Assembly (NCBI GenBank): GCA_025462985.1
Contig: JAOAPP010000576.1
Coordinates: 1-7,511, forward strand
Origin: Bryobacterales bacterium
GTDB taxonomy: Bacteria > Acidobacteriota > Terriglobia > Bryobacterales > Bryobacteraceae
Direction: 5' to 3'
DNA: 7,511 bases
Positions within the stretch are counted from its first letter, which is position 1; each line of letters begins with the position of its first letter. The notes under the pieces are model-generated. The model was given only the letters and a program-made list of their open reading frames with translations, was not told the DNA's origin and ran no database searches. Both the position numbers and the translations under genes were made by a program. Below, piece by piece: positions 1 to 6,870 of the stretch.

Positions 1-773
1 TCGAACTCGTCTTTCCGTTCTTTCTTTTCGGCCCCAGGCTTCTGAGATACGCGACAGTGGCCCTGTTCATGCTCCTGCAGGTGCTCATTCTGCTAACCGG
101 GAACTACGCCTTTTTCAATCTGCTGACACTCGCGCTCTGCCTCTGGGGATTGGACGATAGCATCTTCGCGCCGCTTGCCCGCTGGCTGAAGAGCAGTTCA
201 TTGAAACATCGTTGGGCTCGTGCTGCAGCTTCGGCCATACTGGCCACCCTGATGTTCGCCGGAGCAGTGCAGATGGTCGGGATGTTTCTGCCTTCCATGG
301 AGGGGCCTTCGCTTCGCATCCGAGAGATCCTGGCGCCGTTCGAGATCGTCAATAACTACGGCCTGTTTGCCGTAATGACCACTACGCGGCCTGAGATTGT
401 TCTGGAAGGCTCCGATGATGCAGAACACTGGCTGGAGTACTCGTTCTGCTACAAACCCGGAGATCCCCGCAGACCGCTTCCCCTGGTGGCCCCTTATCAA
501 CCCCGTCTTGACTGGCAGATGTGGTTCGCCGCGCTCGGAACCTACAACGAGAACACGTGGATAGGCGGGTTGCTGTATCGGCTCATGACTGGCGAGCCGT
601 CCGTCGTCGGACTGCTCGAGCCACCCCCGTTTCCGAAGCCGCCGAAGTACATGCGCGCTCAACTGTACGATTACCACTTCACAGTTCCCGAAGAACGGCG
701 GCGAACCGGCGCGGTCTGGCGGCGAAGACTCATTGGCACCTGGTTTGGGCCCGTGTCTCTCAAAGGGCAATAA
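1..773 (+). CDS. Lipase maturation factor (LMF1) family membrane protein, 5' partial
   Basis: The reading frame is open from base 3 to the TAA at 771-773, giving 256 C-terminal residues; the true start lies before the window, and the GTG at 57 is internal because family-like sequence (ELVFPFFLFGPR) precedes it. Seen: hydrophobic membrane segments in roughly the first 40 residues and again near bases 225-290, with the family-like stretch LLTGNYAFFNLLTLALCL near 93-146. A soluble domain follows with the hallmarks FEIVNNYGLFAVMTTTRPE (339-395), RLDWQMWFAALG (504-539) and YMRAQLYDYHFT. These match the LMF family (Pfam LMF1), whose vertebrate members help lipoprotein lipase fold in the ER; the role of bacterial members is not established. 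It probably sits in the inner membrane with the C-terminal domain outside the cytoplasm (inference). It ends 45 bases before the ArsA-like gene on the same strand. Family assignment is firm, function is open. Confidence 0.88.
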   Translation, partial: ELVFPFFLFGPRLLRYATVALFMLLQVLILLTGNYAFFNLLTLALCLWGLDDSIFAPLARWLKSSSLKHRWARAAASAILATLMFAGAVQMVGMFLPSMEGPSLRIREILAPFEIVNNYGLFAVMTTTRPEIVLEGSDDAEHWLEYSFCYKPGDPRRPLPLVAPYQPRLDWQMWFAALGTYNENTWIGGLLYRLMTGEPSVVGLLEPPPFPKPPKYMRAQLYDYHFTVPEERRRTGAVWRRRLIGTWFGPVSLKGQ

Positions 774-818
774 CCATCAAATTGTGTTCGAGCGCCTCCG
801 GACGACATCCATAGAACT

Positions 819-2009
819 GTGCGCATCCTCTTGTTCAGCGGTAAAGGTGGAGTAGGGAAGACCAGCGTGGCGGCGGCAACCGCCATTCGCCTGGCCGAGT
901 CGGGTCGGCGAACGCTCGTGATGAGCGTGGATCCGGCGCACAGCCTTGGCGACTCCTTCGATATTGGCGGCGGTCTCTTTCACGGCAAAACTTCCGAGCC
1001 GATCCAGGCCGCTGACCGCCTCTTTCTGCAGGAAGTGAACATCAATCACGAGATAAAGCACTACTGGGCCGACATCTCCGCCTATATTTCATCCCTTCTC
1101 AGAACCGCCGGCCTCAGCGGGGTCGAAGCCGATGAACTGGCGATCTTCCCGGGCATGGAAGAGCTCAGCGCGATGATGTACGTCAACCAGTTCCGAAAAA
1201 GCGCCGAATTCGACATCATGGTGCTTGATTGTGCGCCCACAGCTGAATCCCTCCGCTTTGTGAGCCTTCCCACCACGCTCGATTGGTATATGAAGCACAT
1301 CTTCAACTTTCAGCGAGGGTTCCTGAAAGCCGTCCGTCCGATTGCCAAGAGAGTCGCGCCCGTTGAACTTCCGCCCGACCGTTACTTTGCGAACATCCAG
1401 GAACTGTTCGACAAAATCCAGGGCATTGACGCCGTGCTAGAAGACCCGGAAATCACCAGTATCCGGCTGGTGACCAACGCGGAGAAGATGGTCCTACGGG
1501 AAACTCAGCGTGCTTTCGTGTATTTCTCGCTGCACGGGCTTACGGTTGACAGCATTATCGTGAATCGTCTGGTCCCGCCGGAGGTCTCCGATCCGTTTTT
1601 CGAGGGCTGGCGGCAATCCCAGGCGAGCATTGTCGGGGAGATCGAAGAATACTTCGCTCCCGTCCCGGTGCGCCGCGTGCCCATGTTCCGCCGCGAGGTG
1701 GTTGGTTACGAGCGGCTGCGCGAACTAGCCGATACCTTGTACGAACCCGGCGAAGACCCGGCCGCCGTGACACGAAAATCAACCCCATTCGAATTCGTTC
1801 GGGAAGGGGGCAGGTATGAGGTCCGGATGGACATTCCATTCGCAGAAAAAGCGGAAATCGGGTTATTCAAAAAGGACGACGAACTGGTAGTAGAAATCGG
1901 AACCATCCGCCGCCATGTCGGGTTGCCGACCACAATGGCTGGCCTGGAGCCGGCCAAAGCTCGTCTCGATGGGCGTAAACTAGTAATAGAGATGAGCCAG
2001 GGAAAATGA
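819..2009 (+). CDS. ArsA/GET3-family P-loop ATPase with C-terminal HSP20-like domain
   Basis: A 396-residue cytoplasmic ATPase of the SIMIBI class. Seen: deviant Walker A SGKGGVGKT at 7-15 with signature Lys9; switch I DPAHSLGDSF at 38-47 with Asp45 at the catalytic position of GET3; switch II DCAPTAESLR at 137-146; the adenine-loop region with the family pattern TNAEKMVLRET (219-229) and IIVNRLVPP (246-254). Residues about 322-394 form a beta-rich tail resembling the ArsA HSP20-like domain. The only cysteine is Cys138, so the metalloid-binding cysteines of arsenite-pump ArsA and the CxxC zinc pair of GET3 are both absent. No arsB, arsR or arsC is nearby. Family members couple ATP hydrolysis to arsenite efflux or to delivery of tail-anchored membrane proteins; the client here is unknown. 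The GTG start is forced: no start codon lies between the upstream stop at 771 and the P-loop, and no clear Shine-Dalgarno precedes it. Its stop overlaps the next gene. Confidence 0.93.
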   Translation: MRILLFSGKGGVGKTSVAAATAIRLAESGRRTLVMSVDPAHSLGDSFDIGGGLFHGKTSEPIQAADRLFLQEVNINHEIKHYWADISAYISSLLRTAGLSGVEADELAIFPGMEELSAMMYVNQFRKSAEFDIMVLDCAPTAESLRFVSLPTTLDWYMKHIFNFQRGFLKAVRPIAKRVAPVELPPDRYFANIQELFDKIQGIDAVLEDPEITSIRLVTNAEKMVLRETQRAFVYFSLHGLTVDSIIVNRLVPPEVSDPFFEGWRQSQASIVGEIEEYFAPVPVRRVPMFRREVVGYERLRELADTLYEPGEDPAAVTRKSTPFEFVREGGRYEVRMDIPFAEKAEIGLFKKDDELVVEIGTIRRHVGLPTTMAGLEPAKARLDGRKLVIEMSQGK

Positions 2010-2251
2010 GCGAAGCACAGCAAGAAGAGAACTATCGGAGATCGACCTCGGCGCCTATCGATGCCATTTGCGATTCCATTCGCGAGGGCCTGGAGCAAGT
2101 GGCCGATTTCTTTACGCCTCCTCAATCTGCGGTCGATCACTTCCGCGAGTCTCGGATCGAAATGCTGCGCGGCTTTCGCGATATTCTCGACCATCGCATT
2201 GACCGCTTGTCTCGTCGCCGGGCGCAAGGTACGCGCGTCTCAGTAGATTGA
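2006..2251 (+). CDS. Small conserved-looking protein of unknown function, coupled to the ArsA-like gene
   Basis: An 81-residue protein I cannot assign to a named family. Its ATG overlaps the ATPase stop codon (ATGA, 2006-2009), preceded by a weak purine-rich AGGGA, and its TGA (2249-2251) overlaps the TTG start of the glycosyltransferase, so translation is probably coupled on both sides. Seen: a polar N-terminus (1-17), a predicted helix around 18-34 (IDAICDSIREGLEQVADFF), a TPP break at 37-39, then a long charged amphipathic helix about 42-72 containing HFRESRIEMLRGFRDILDHR, and a short basic tail ending GTRVSVD. There is no signal peptide and no membrane segment, so it should be cytosolic. 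The position suggests a partner, adaptor or regulator of the ATPase, which is inference from context only. That it is a real gene is supported by the tight double overlap and the plausible helical composition. Confidence 0.8.
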   Translation: MSEAQQEENYRRSTSAPIDAICDSIREGLEQVADFFTPPQSAVDHFRESRIEMLRGFRDILDHRIDRLSRRRAQGTRVSVD

Positions 2252-4107
2252 CTACTTCGCTTCCCGCCTCCCAGCCGGTTACAACCAGATCATCGAACGA
2301 AACCAGTCGAGACTCCTCGCTCCGTCGTCAGATCCTTATCGTAGTTTTTGCGGCGATCACTTTCCTTGGCGGCGCAATCAGTCCCCCTCATCTTATGGAC
2401 GACGTGGACGGCACGCAGGGCCAGATTGCCAAGACCATGTTGCAGACCGGGAACTGGGTCACGGCGCACCTGGACGGCGTCCCCTATCTTGAAAAAGCGC
2501 CATTGAAATATTGGATAACGGCCACGCTTTACAGCGTTCTCGGCGTTCATGACTGGGTAGCGAGAGTCCCGAACGGGCTTGCCGTTATTCTGCTTTGTCT
2601 TCTCGTGTATCGCATGGGCGTATGGGCCGGTTCGGAGCGGACGGGCTTCTATGGTGGGCTTGCGCTAGCCACATCGATCGGGCTCTTTCTGTTTACCCGG
2701 ATCGTCATTCCCGATGTCATCCTCACGCTTGCAATCACGCTGGCGGTCTGGAGCTTTGCCCGCATCGTGGAGTCGGACCGTAGGGAGTCGCTGCCCTGGG
2801 CCGGTGTATTTTACGCATCCATTGCGTGCGGAGTTTTGCTGAAGGGCCTGATCGGGATCGTCTTCCCGGTCGGCATCTGCGCTACTTACGCTCTCCTCTG
2901 CGGCGTACTGTTTTCGCGTGAGATGTGGAAGAAGTTGCGTGTCGCTCGGGGCATGCTTCTATTTATCGCGATCGCTGCTCCCTGGCACATCCTGGCCATT
3001 CTGCACAACCCGCCCTACTTCGACCTGACGCTGCACGCAGACCCGAATTTCGGCCATCGCTTCCGCGGCTTCTTCTGGTTCTACTTCATCAACGACCAGT
3101 TTCTGCGTTTCACAAACGGCCGCTGGCCTCACGACTACAACACGGTTCCACGCATCTGGTTCTGGCTCTACCATCTGCTTTGGTTCTTTCCCTGGAGCTT
3201 CTTATTGGTCGGATTGAAGCGTAGCCGGTTTCGCACCGACGACCGTCTTGGGCGATTGCACATCCTGTGCCTGATCACCATCGGCGTCATCATGGGCTTC
3301 TTCTCGCTGTCCACAACGCAAGAATATTACTCGATGCCCATTTATCCTGCGCTGGCATTGCTGATTGGATCGGCGATGAATTCCGAAGGACGCTTCGGCC
3401 GCATTGCTGCGCGCTGTTCCGGCGTCATCACCGGCGTTGCCTTCCTGGCCTGCAGCCTGCTCCTCATAAAAAGCTGGGGGCTGCCCACGCCAGGAGACAT
3501 CTCAGACGTTCTCAGCAAGCAGCAATCGGAAGATTATACGCTCGCTCTCGACCACATAGCAGACCTGACGTTCGCTGCGTTTGCCTACCTGCGTGTACCG
3601 CTGGCGATCGCCGCTGCGGCGCTTTTCTTGGGAACCCTCGCGCTCTGGAGTTCGGAACGGCGGAGGCGCTACTTCGGCGCTGCCGTGATGCTGGTGATCT
3701 TCTTGCAAGCGGCGCGGCTTGCCATGGTTGCCTTCGATCCTTACCTGTCGTCCTACGCAGTCGCGGACGCGCTCAACACACTCCCGAAAGGGCAACTCGT
3801 GTTGAACGGGGAGTTTTACCGGTATTCATCTGTAGGCTTCTACACGGACTACAAGCCTTACATCCTTAACGGACGCATCAACAATCTGGAGTATGGCTCT
3901 TACGCTCCCGATACGCCGCAGGTGTTCATCGACGACCGCCGATTCCTGGAAATCTGGAAAGGTCCCGCTCTCGCCTACATCATCACTTATGACGAAGACC
4001 GGAAGAGCCTGGAAAAGCTGGTCGGCGCCTCCCAGGTCCACCGGGTGATGCGTAGCGGCGGGAAGCAACTCCTCGCGAATATGGCAGTAACCTCGCGAAC
4101 TGAATAG
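2248..4107 (+). CDS. GT-C membrane glycosyltransferase, family 39 / ArnT-like
   Basis: A 619-residue multi-pass inner-membrane protein. GT-C enzymes of this type move a sugar from a polyprenyl-phosphate carrier to a lipid or protein on the outer face of the membrane. Seen: first membrane segment about 28-45; catalytic-loop motif MDDVDGTQGQIAKTML (50-65) with Asp51-Asp52 and Asp54; LDGVPYLEKAPLKYW (75-89), the usual ArnT/PMT sequence after the acidic motif; RIVIPD (151-156); LLKGLIG (197-203); NDQFLRFTNGRW (282-293); and YYSMPIYPALALLIG (360-374), the conserved late transmembrane segment. About ten to twelve hydrophobic stretches end near residue 497, followed by a soluble C-terminal domain of about 120 residues, probably periplasmic. 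The TTG start overlaps the previous stop (TTGA); no ATG, GTG or further TTG occurs before the first membrane segment, which supports it. Acceptor and sugar cannot be read from sequence; no arn genes are adjacent, so lipid A aminoarabinose transfer is not implied. Confidence 0.92.
   Translation: MTTSLPASQPVTTRSSNETSRDSSLRRQILIVVFAAITFLGGAISPPHLMDDVDGTQGQIAKTMLQTGNWVTAHLDGVPYLEKAPLKYWITATLYSVLGVHDWVARVPNGLAVILLCLLVYRMGVWAGSERTGFYGGLALATSIGLFLFTRIVIPDVILTLAITLAVWSFARIVESDRRESLPWAGVFYASIACGVLLKGLIGIVFPVGICATYALLCGVLFSREMWKKLRVARGMLLFIAIAAPWHILAILHNPPYFDLTLHADPNFGHRFRGFFWFYFINDQFLRFTNGRWPHDYNTVPRIWFWLYHLLWFFPWSFLLVGLKRSRFRTDDRLGRLHILCLITIGVIMGFFSLSTTQEYYSMPIYPALALLIGSAMNSEGRFGRIAARCSGVITGVAFLACSLLLIKSWGLPTPGDISDVLSKQQSEDYTLALDHIADLTFAAFAYLRVPLAIAAAALFLGTLALWSSERRRRYFGAAVMLVIFLQAARLAMVAFDPYLSSYAVADALNTLPKGQLVLNGEFYRYSSVGFYTDYKPYILNGRINNLEYGSYAPDTPQVFIDDRRFLEIWKGPALAYIITYDEDRKSLEKLVGASQVHRVMRSGGKQLLANMAVTSRTE
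4071..4099 (+). repeat. Direct repeat pair CCTCGCGAA, 20-base period
   Basis: CCTCGCGAA occurs at 4071-4079 and again at 4091-4099, so the copies are offset by exactly 20 bases, close to two helical turns. Each contains the palindromic core TCGCGA. The pair lies in the last codons of the glycosyltransferase gene, read in two different codon phases, so the repeat is not a repeated peptide. It ends 43 bases before the transporter ATG. It could be an operator or simply chance in GC-rich sequence. A third copy extended to CCTCGCGAACT is at 5986-5996 inside the prenyl synthase gene. Confidence 0.4.
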
Positions 4108-4118
4108 AATTCTCTATT
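4103..4118. repeat. Short inverted repeat AATAGA-ATTC-TCTATT upstream of the transporter
   Basis: A perfect 6-base stem (4103-4108 with 4113-4118) encloses a 4-base loop ATTC, extendable by one G-T pair, and spans the glycosyltransferase stop codon (4105-4107). It is followed by the pyrimidine-rich run TCTTTGTCT. The stem is AT-rich and therefore weak as an RNA hairpin. It may be a leaky terminator, an operator half-site pair, or part of a promoter, since TAGAAT (4105-4110) resembles a -10 box although no convincing -35 box lies at the right distance. Its function is unproven. Confidence 0.3.
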
Positions 4119-4131
4119 TCTTTGTCTAACT

Positions 4132-4137
4132 GAGGAG
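4132..4137 (+). promoter_or_regulatory. Strong ribosome binding site GAGGAG
   Basis: GAGGAG sits 5 bases before the ATG at 4143 and fixes that start. It is the only strong Shine-Dalgarno sequence on the + strand of this window; the preceding genes rely on weak sites or stop/start coupling. This suggests the transporter is translated independently of the genes before it. Confidence 0.85.
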
Positions 4138-4142
4138 AACTC

Positions 4143-5021
4143 ATGTTAATAGACAAGGAAGACGGTAAGCAAGAAGATATCATTTCCCCGGAACTCACGG
4201 AGAGACAGCAGCAAGAGGCTGAAGAGCGCTCCACCGTCAGCGCAGTGGTCATTCATGAGGCGATCCGGGCCGATGGCGAAGAGGAGCTGCAACGTCCCGC
4301 TTCGGCCTTGGCTTGGTCCGGCTTTGCGGCAGGGCTTTCGATGGGCTTCTCCTTTGTCGGACAGGCATTGCTCTACGCGAACCTGCCGGACGCTCCGTGG
4401 AGACCGCTGGTGGTTGCCTTGGGATACCCGCTGGGCTTTCTGATCGTGATTCTCGGGCGGCAGCAGCTGTTTACCGAGAACACACTGACGCCTATCATCC
4501 CTCTGTTTACGCGTCGAAGCCTGCCGACATTGTGGCGAGTTGCCCGGCTTTGGACAATAGTTCTGCTCGCCAACATGGTGGGTGCTCACCTGTTCGCATG
4601 GATCGCGGGCAACACGCCCATGTTCAGTCCCGAGACTCAGGGCGCCATGCTCGCGCTTGCAAGGCATGCAGTGAATGTCAGCTTCGGAACCGCTGTTCTG
4701 CGCGGAATTTTTGCCGGATGGTTGATCGCAATGGTGGTCTGGATGCTCGTCGCAACAAAAGCCGACCGCGTTTTGATCATCGGAGCCCTAACCTACACAG
4801 TCGGTCTGGCGGGCTTCACGCACATCATTGCCGGCGCGGTGGAGGTGCTGTTTCTTGTCATGGTCGGGGTGAAGAGCTGGGGCGCCGTCGCCTGGGGCTA
4901 CCTGATTCCCACACTGATTGGGAACTGCATTGGCGGCGTTTCGTTAACGGCAGCCGTGAATCACGCGCAGGTCGTGGCCGGAATGAGTTCCTCCAAAAAC
5001 AAGCGCGTGCCCGAGCGGTGA
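4143..5021 (+). CDS. Formate/nitrite transporter (FNT) family channel, YfdC-like
   Basis: A 292-residue inner-membrane protein. FNT proteins are pentameric channels with six membrane helices per subunit that pass small anions such as formate, nitrite or hydrosulfide; the YfdC branch has no firmly known substrate. Seen: helix 1 about 54-80 (SGFAAGLSMGFSF); broken helix 2 with the first re-entrant loop GRQQLFTENTLTPIIPL (105-121); helices near 130-155, 178-205 and 207-240; GFTHIIAGAVEV at 224-235 with His227 at the place of the conserved central pore histidine of FocA; and the second broken-helix signature IPTLIGNCIGG (255-265). An acidic hydrophilic N-terminal extension of about 50 residues (15 Asp/Glu) precedes helix 1. 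The start is set by GAGGAG five bases upstream. It follows the glycosyltransferase by 35 bases and ends 5 bases from the convergent prenyl synthase stop. No formate or nitrite metabolism gene is adjacent, so the substrate stays open. Confidence 0.92.
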   Translation: MLIDKEDGKQEDIISPELTERQQQEAEERSTVSAVVIHEAIRADGEEELQRPASALAWSGFAAGLSMGFSFVGQALLYANLPDAPWRPLVVALGYPLGFLIVILGRQQLFTENTLTPIIPLFTRRSLPTLWRVARLWTIVLLANMVGAHLFAWIAGNTPMFSPETQGAMLALARHAVNVSFGTAVLRGIFAGWLIAMVVWMLVATKADRVLIIGALTYTVGLAGFTHIIAGAVEVLFLVMVGVKSWGAVAWGYLIPTLIGNCIGGVSLTAAVNHAQVVAGMSSSKNKRVPER

Positions 5022-5026
5022 GTTCG

Positions 5027-6025
5027 CTAGGAGCTGCGCTCTGTCACTAGCTCAACAATCGCCGTCAAAGAACGCTGGGCCGCCGAGGGCGCAAACCCCG
5101 CGATAATGCTTCGTGACTTCTCTGTGAAGGTATGCGCGCGGTCATATGCCTTCTCGACCGCGCCATAGTTCTTCAGGATTTGAAGGACACGCATGAAGGG
5201 AACCTGTTCATAACTGCCGTCATGGATCACGGTGCGCACGGCTTCGCGTTCTTCGGGAGTCGCTTTGTCGAGCGCATAGATCATCGGCAGCGTCACCTTG
5301 CCTTCCCGCAGATCGTTTCCTGCCGGTTTGCCCAGAATCTTCTCGCTTGACGTGAAATCAAGAATATCGTCGACCAGCTGAAACGCCATGCCGAGATTCC
5401 ACGCAAAGTCTGCAAGCTGAGATTCGCTCTCGTCGGACGCGCCTCCGGCCACCGCGCCCAGCGATGCGCAAGCGGAAAACAGGCTCGCGGTTTTCCGGTC
5501 CACCAGTTCCATGTAGTCAGCCTCGCTCACATCGATGCGGTGGAGCCGCTCCAGTTGGAGAAGTTCTCCCTCCACCATCATCTGCGTGAGCGAGATCAGT
5601 ACGTCAAGAATGTGGAAGTTGCGTTCGCGGAGCGCCACCTGGAAGGCTTGCATGTAGAGCCAGTCGCCCGCCAGTACGGAAGTATGATTGCCCCAAACGA
5701 CATTGGGCGATGGCCGCCCACGGCGCGTCTTTGCGAGGTCGATTACGTCGTCGTGAACGAGCGTTGCGGTGTGGATCATCTCGACGACCGCGGCGAGCTT
5801 GCGCGCGCATTCGTTGGAGGGCCCGAAAAGTCGGCTGACCAACAGCAAAAGCGCCGGGCGAAGCCGCTTTCCGCCGCCGGCTTGAAGATACTGGTTGATG
5901 GTTGTGATAGCCTCCACTGAAGCCACCGACTCGACACTGATTTCGCGCTCGACTTCCTGCAAATCCGGTTGCACAAGGCTGAAGGCCTCGCGAACTGTGA
6001 TGGACTGCCGGATCTTAGTGAACAT
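5027..6025 (-). CDS. Long-chain all-trans polyprenyl diphosphate synthase
   Basis: A 332-residue cytosolic enzyme that extends an allylic diphosphate with isopentenyl diphosphate units. Seen: GGGKRLRP at 50-57 (IPP-binding region); first aspartate-rich motif DDVID at 92-96 (Asp92, 93, 96 bind Mg and the allylic substrate) followed by Arg101-Arg102; GDWLYMQAF at 120-128; second aspartate-rich motif DDILDF at 219-224; and GKPAGNDLREGKVTLP at 232-247. The fifth residue before the first motif is Ala87; short-chain FPP/GGPP synthases usually carry an aromatic residue there, so a longer product (heptaprenyl to nonaprenyl, IspB/HepT-like) is favoured, most likely the side chain of menaquinone or ubiquinone. 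Length fits the family. The ATG lies 17 bases after the tatD stop with no clear Shine-Dalgarno, suggesting operon expression behind metG and tatD. Family certain, chain length inferred. Confidence 0.95.
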   Translation of the reverse strand: MFTKIRQSITVREAFSLVQPDLQEVEREISVESVASVEAITTINQYLQAGGGKRLRPALLLLVSRLFGPSNECARKLAAVVEMIHTATLVHDDVIDLAKTRRGRPSPNVVWGNHTSVLAGDWLYMQAFQVALRERNFHILDVLISLTQMMVEGELLQLERLHRIDVSEADYMELVDRKTASLFSACASLGAVAGGASDESESQLADFAWNLGMAFQLVDDILDFTSSEKILGKPAGNDLREGKVTLPMIYALDKATPEEREAVRTVIHDGSYEQVPFMRVLQILKNYGAVEKAYDRAHTFTEKSRSIIAGFAPSAAQRSLTAIVELVTERSS

Positions 6026-6043
6026 AGGACTGACCGTTGAAAC

Positions 6044-6856
6044 CTAAGTGTAGCTCCCTGAGCCGCTTGGATCTGCCGCGCCCTCGATCGCAAAAACGCG
6101 TTCGAAATTCTTCGTTGTTTGCCCTGCTAAATGCTCCACCGTAACGCCCCGCACTTCTGCGAGCGTCTGCGCCGTGTTTAGAACGAATGCCGGCTCGTTT
6201 CGCTTGCCGCGATGCGGAGCTGGAGCCAGGTAAGGGCAATCGGTTTCGAGCAGCAGCCGTTCAATTGGAGTGATACGCGCCGCTTCCCGGACTTCCGCAG
6301 CCTTGGGATAAGTGGCGACTCCACCAAACGCCAGATAGAATCCAAGATCCAGGCATTCGCGCGCGAGATCTGCATCACCGGTGAAGCAATGGAGAACGCA
6401 TGGAATGTCGGTGTCCGTCCACTGCGACCGCAGTACGGCCAGCGTATCCTCCCACGCATCGCGGGTGTGGATTATCACCGGTTTTGCAAACTGTTTGGCC
6501 AATTGCAATTGACGCTCGAAGAGCGGAATCTGCACATCCCGTGGAACACCCCAGTGATAATCGAGCCCGATCTCGCCCATTGCCTTGACCTTTGGATGCC
6601 GCAGCAGTCGGCCAAGATCTTCAATCGTGTGATCGTCAACCTTCGGAGCATCGTTTGGATGGACTCCAGCGGTCGCGTACACGAACGGATACTCTTCGGC
6701 AAGCTTTACGGCCACATCAAGAACCGGCGGGCCCTCACCCGTTCCGATTGCCAGAAGATATTTCAGCCCCGCTTTACGAGCGCGTTCGATAACGGTGGCG
6801 CGATCCTCGTTGAACTGCGCGTCGTCAAGGTGGCAGTGTGAATCAACAACCTCCAA
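6044..6856 (-). CDS. tatD: TatD-family metal-dependent hydrolase (putative DNase)
   Basis: A 270-residue TIM-barrel hydrolase of the TatD/YcfH type. Family members bind two metal ions and have been described as 3'-5' DNases and, in some cases, D-aminoacyl-tRNA deacylases. Every expected metal ligand is visible: His7 and His9 in DSHCHLD, His66 in GVHP, Glu95 in GEIGLDY, His130 in IIHTRDA, His156 in LHCFTG, and Asp206 in ETDCPYLAP; RGKRNEP at 216-222 is also typical. The start is TTG at 6854-6856: the family begins only a few residues before the SHCHLD motif, and an AAAGG-like site lies about 9 bases upstream. It begins 14 bases after metG and stops 17 bases before the prenyl synthase. The metG-tatD pairing is common in bacteria. 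Which subfamily member it equals (TatD, YcfH or YjjV) cannot be settled here; metG linkage favours YcfH-like. Confidence 0.94.
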   Translation of the reverse strand: MEVVDSHCHLDDAQFNEDRATVIERARKAGLKYLLAIGTGEGPPVLDVAVKLAEEYPFVYATAGVHPNDAPKVDDHTIEDLGRLLRHPKVKAMGEIGLDYHWGVPRDVQIPLFERQLQLAKQFAKPVIIHTRDAWEDTLAVLRSQWTDTDIPCVLHCFTGDADLARECLDLGFYLAFGGVATYPKAAEVREAARITPIERLLLETDCPYLAPAPHRGKRNEPAFVLNTAQTLAEVRGVTVEHLAGQTTKNFERVFAIEGAADPSGSGSYT

Positions 6857-6870
6857 TGGCGAGCGCCTTT

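Noticed and set aside
198..770. 190-codon antisense open frame opposite the LMF-family gene
   Set aside because: The + strand frame matches the LMF family throughout, and the antisense frame has no ribosome binding site or motif of its own that I can see.
774..818. Possible promoter for the ArsA-like gene
   Set aside because: TTGTGT (782-787) and CATAGA (810-815) are 22 bases apart and match consensus poorly, so I do not call a promoter.
819..2009. Arsenic resistance operon
   Set aside because: There is no arsB, arsR, arsC or arsD nearby, and the ATPase lacks the metalloid-binding cysteines.
1714..2227. Antisense open frame across the end of the ATPase and the small gene
   Set aside because: Low-complexity arginine/serine-rich translation, explained by codon bias of the + strand genes.
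2962..2976. GCGATCGC palindromes (also near 3604 and 7341) resembling the cyanobacterial HIP1 repeat
   Set aside because: Only a few copies, all in coding sequence of a GC-rich segment. They are too few for HIP1-like density, and the proteins do not look cyanobacterial.
3267..3869. 200-codon open frame inside the glycosyltransferase
   Set aside because: It has an Arg/His/Cys-rich composition and no recognisable fold, and it is entirely inside a well-supported membrane enzyme gene.
5030..5042. Possible intrinsic terminator GAGC-TGC-GCTC
   Set aside because: The stem is only four base pairs with no following T-run, and it lies within the prenyl synthase coding sequence.
4313..5050. 245-codon open frame overlapping the transporter gene on the same strand
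   Set aside because: It is a frame-shifted shadow of the FNT gene, rich in Arg, Ser, Gly and His with no domain resemblance. The true frame carries the full set of channel motifs.
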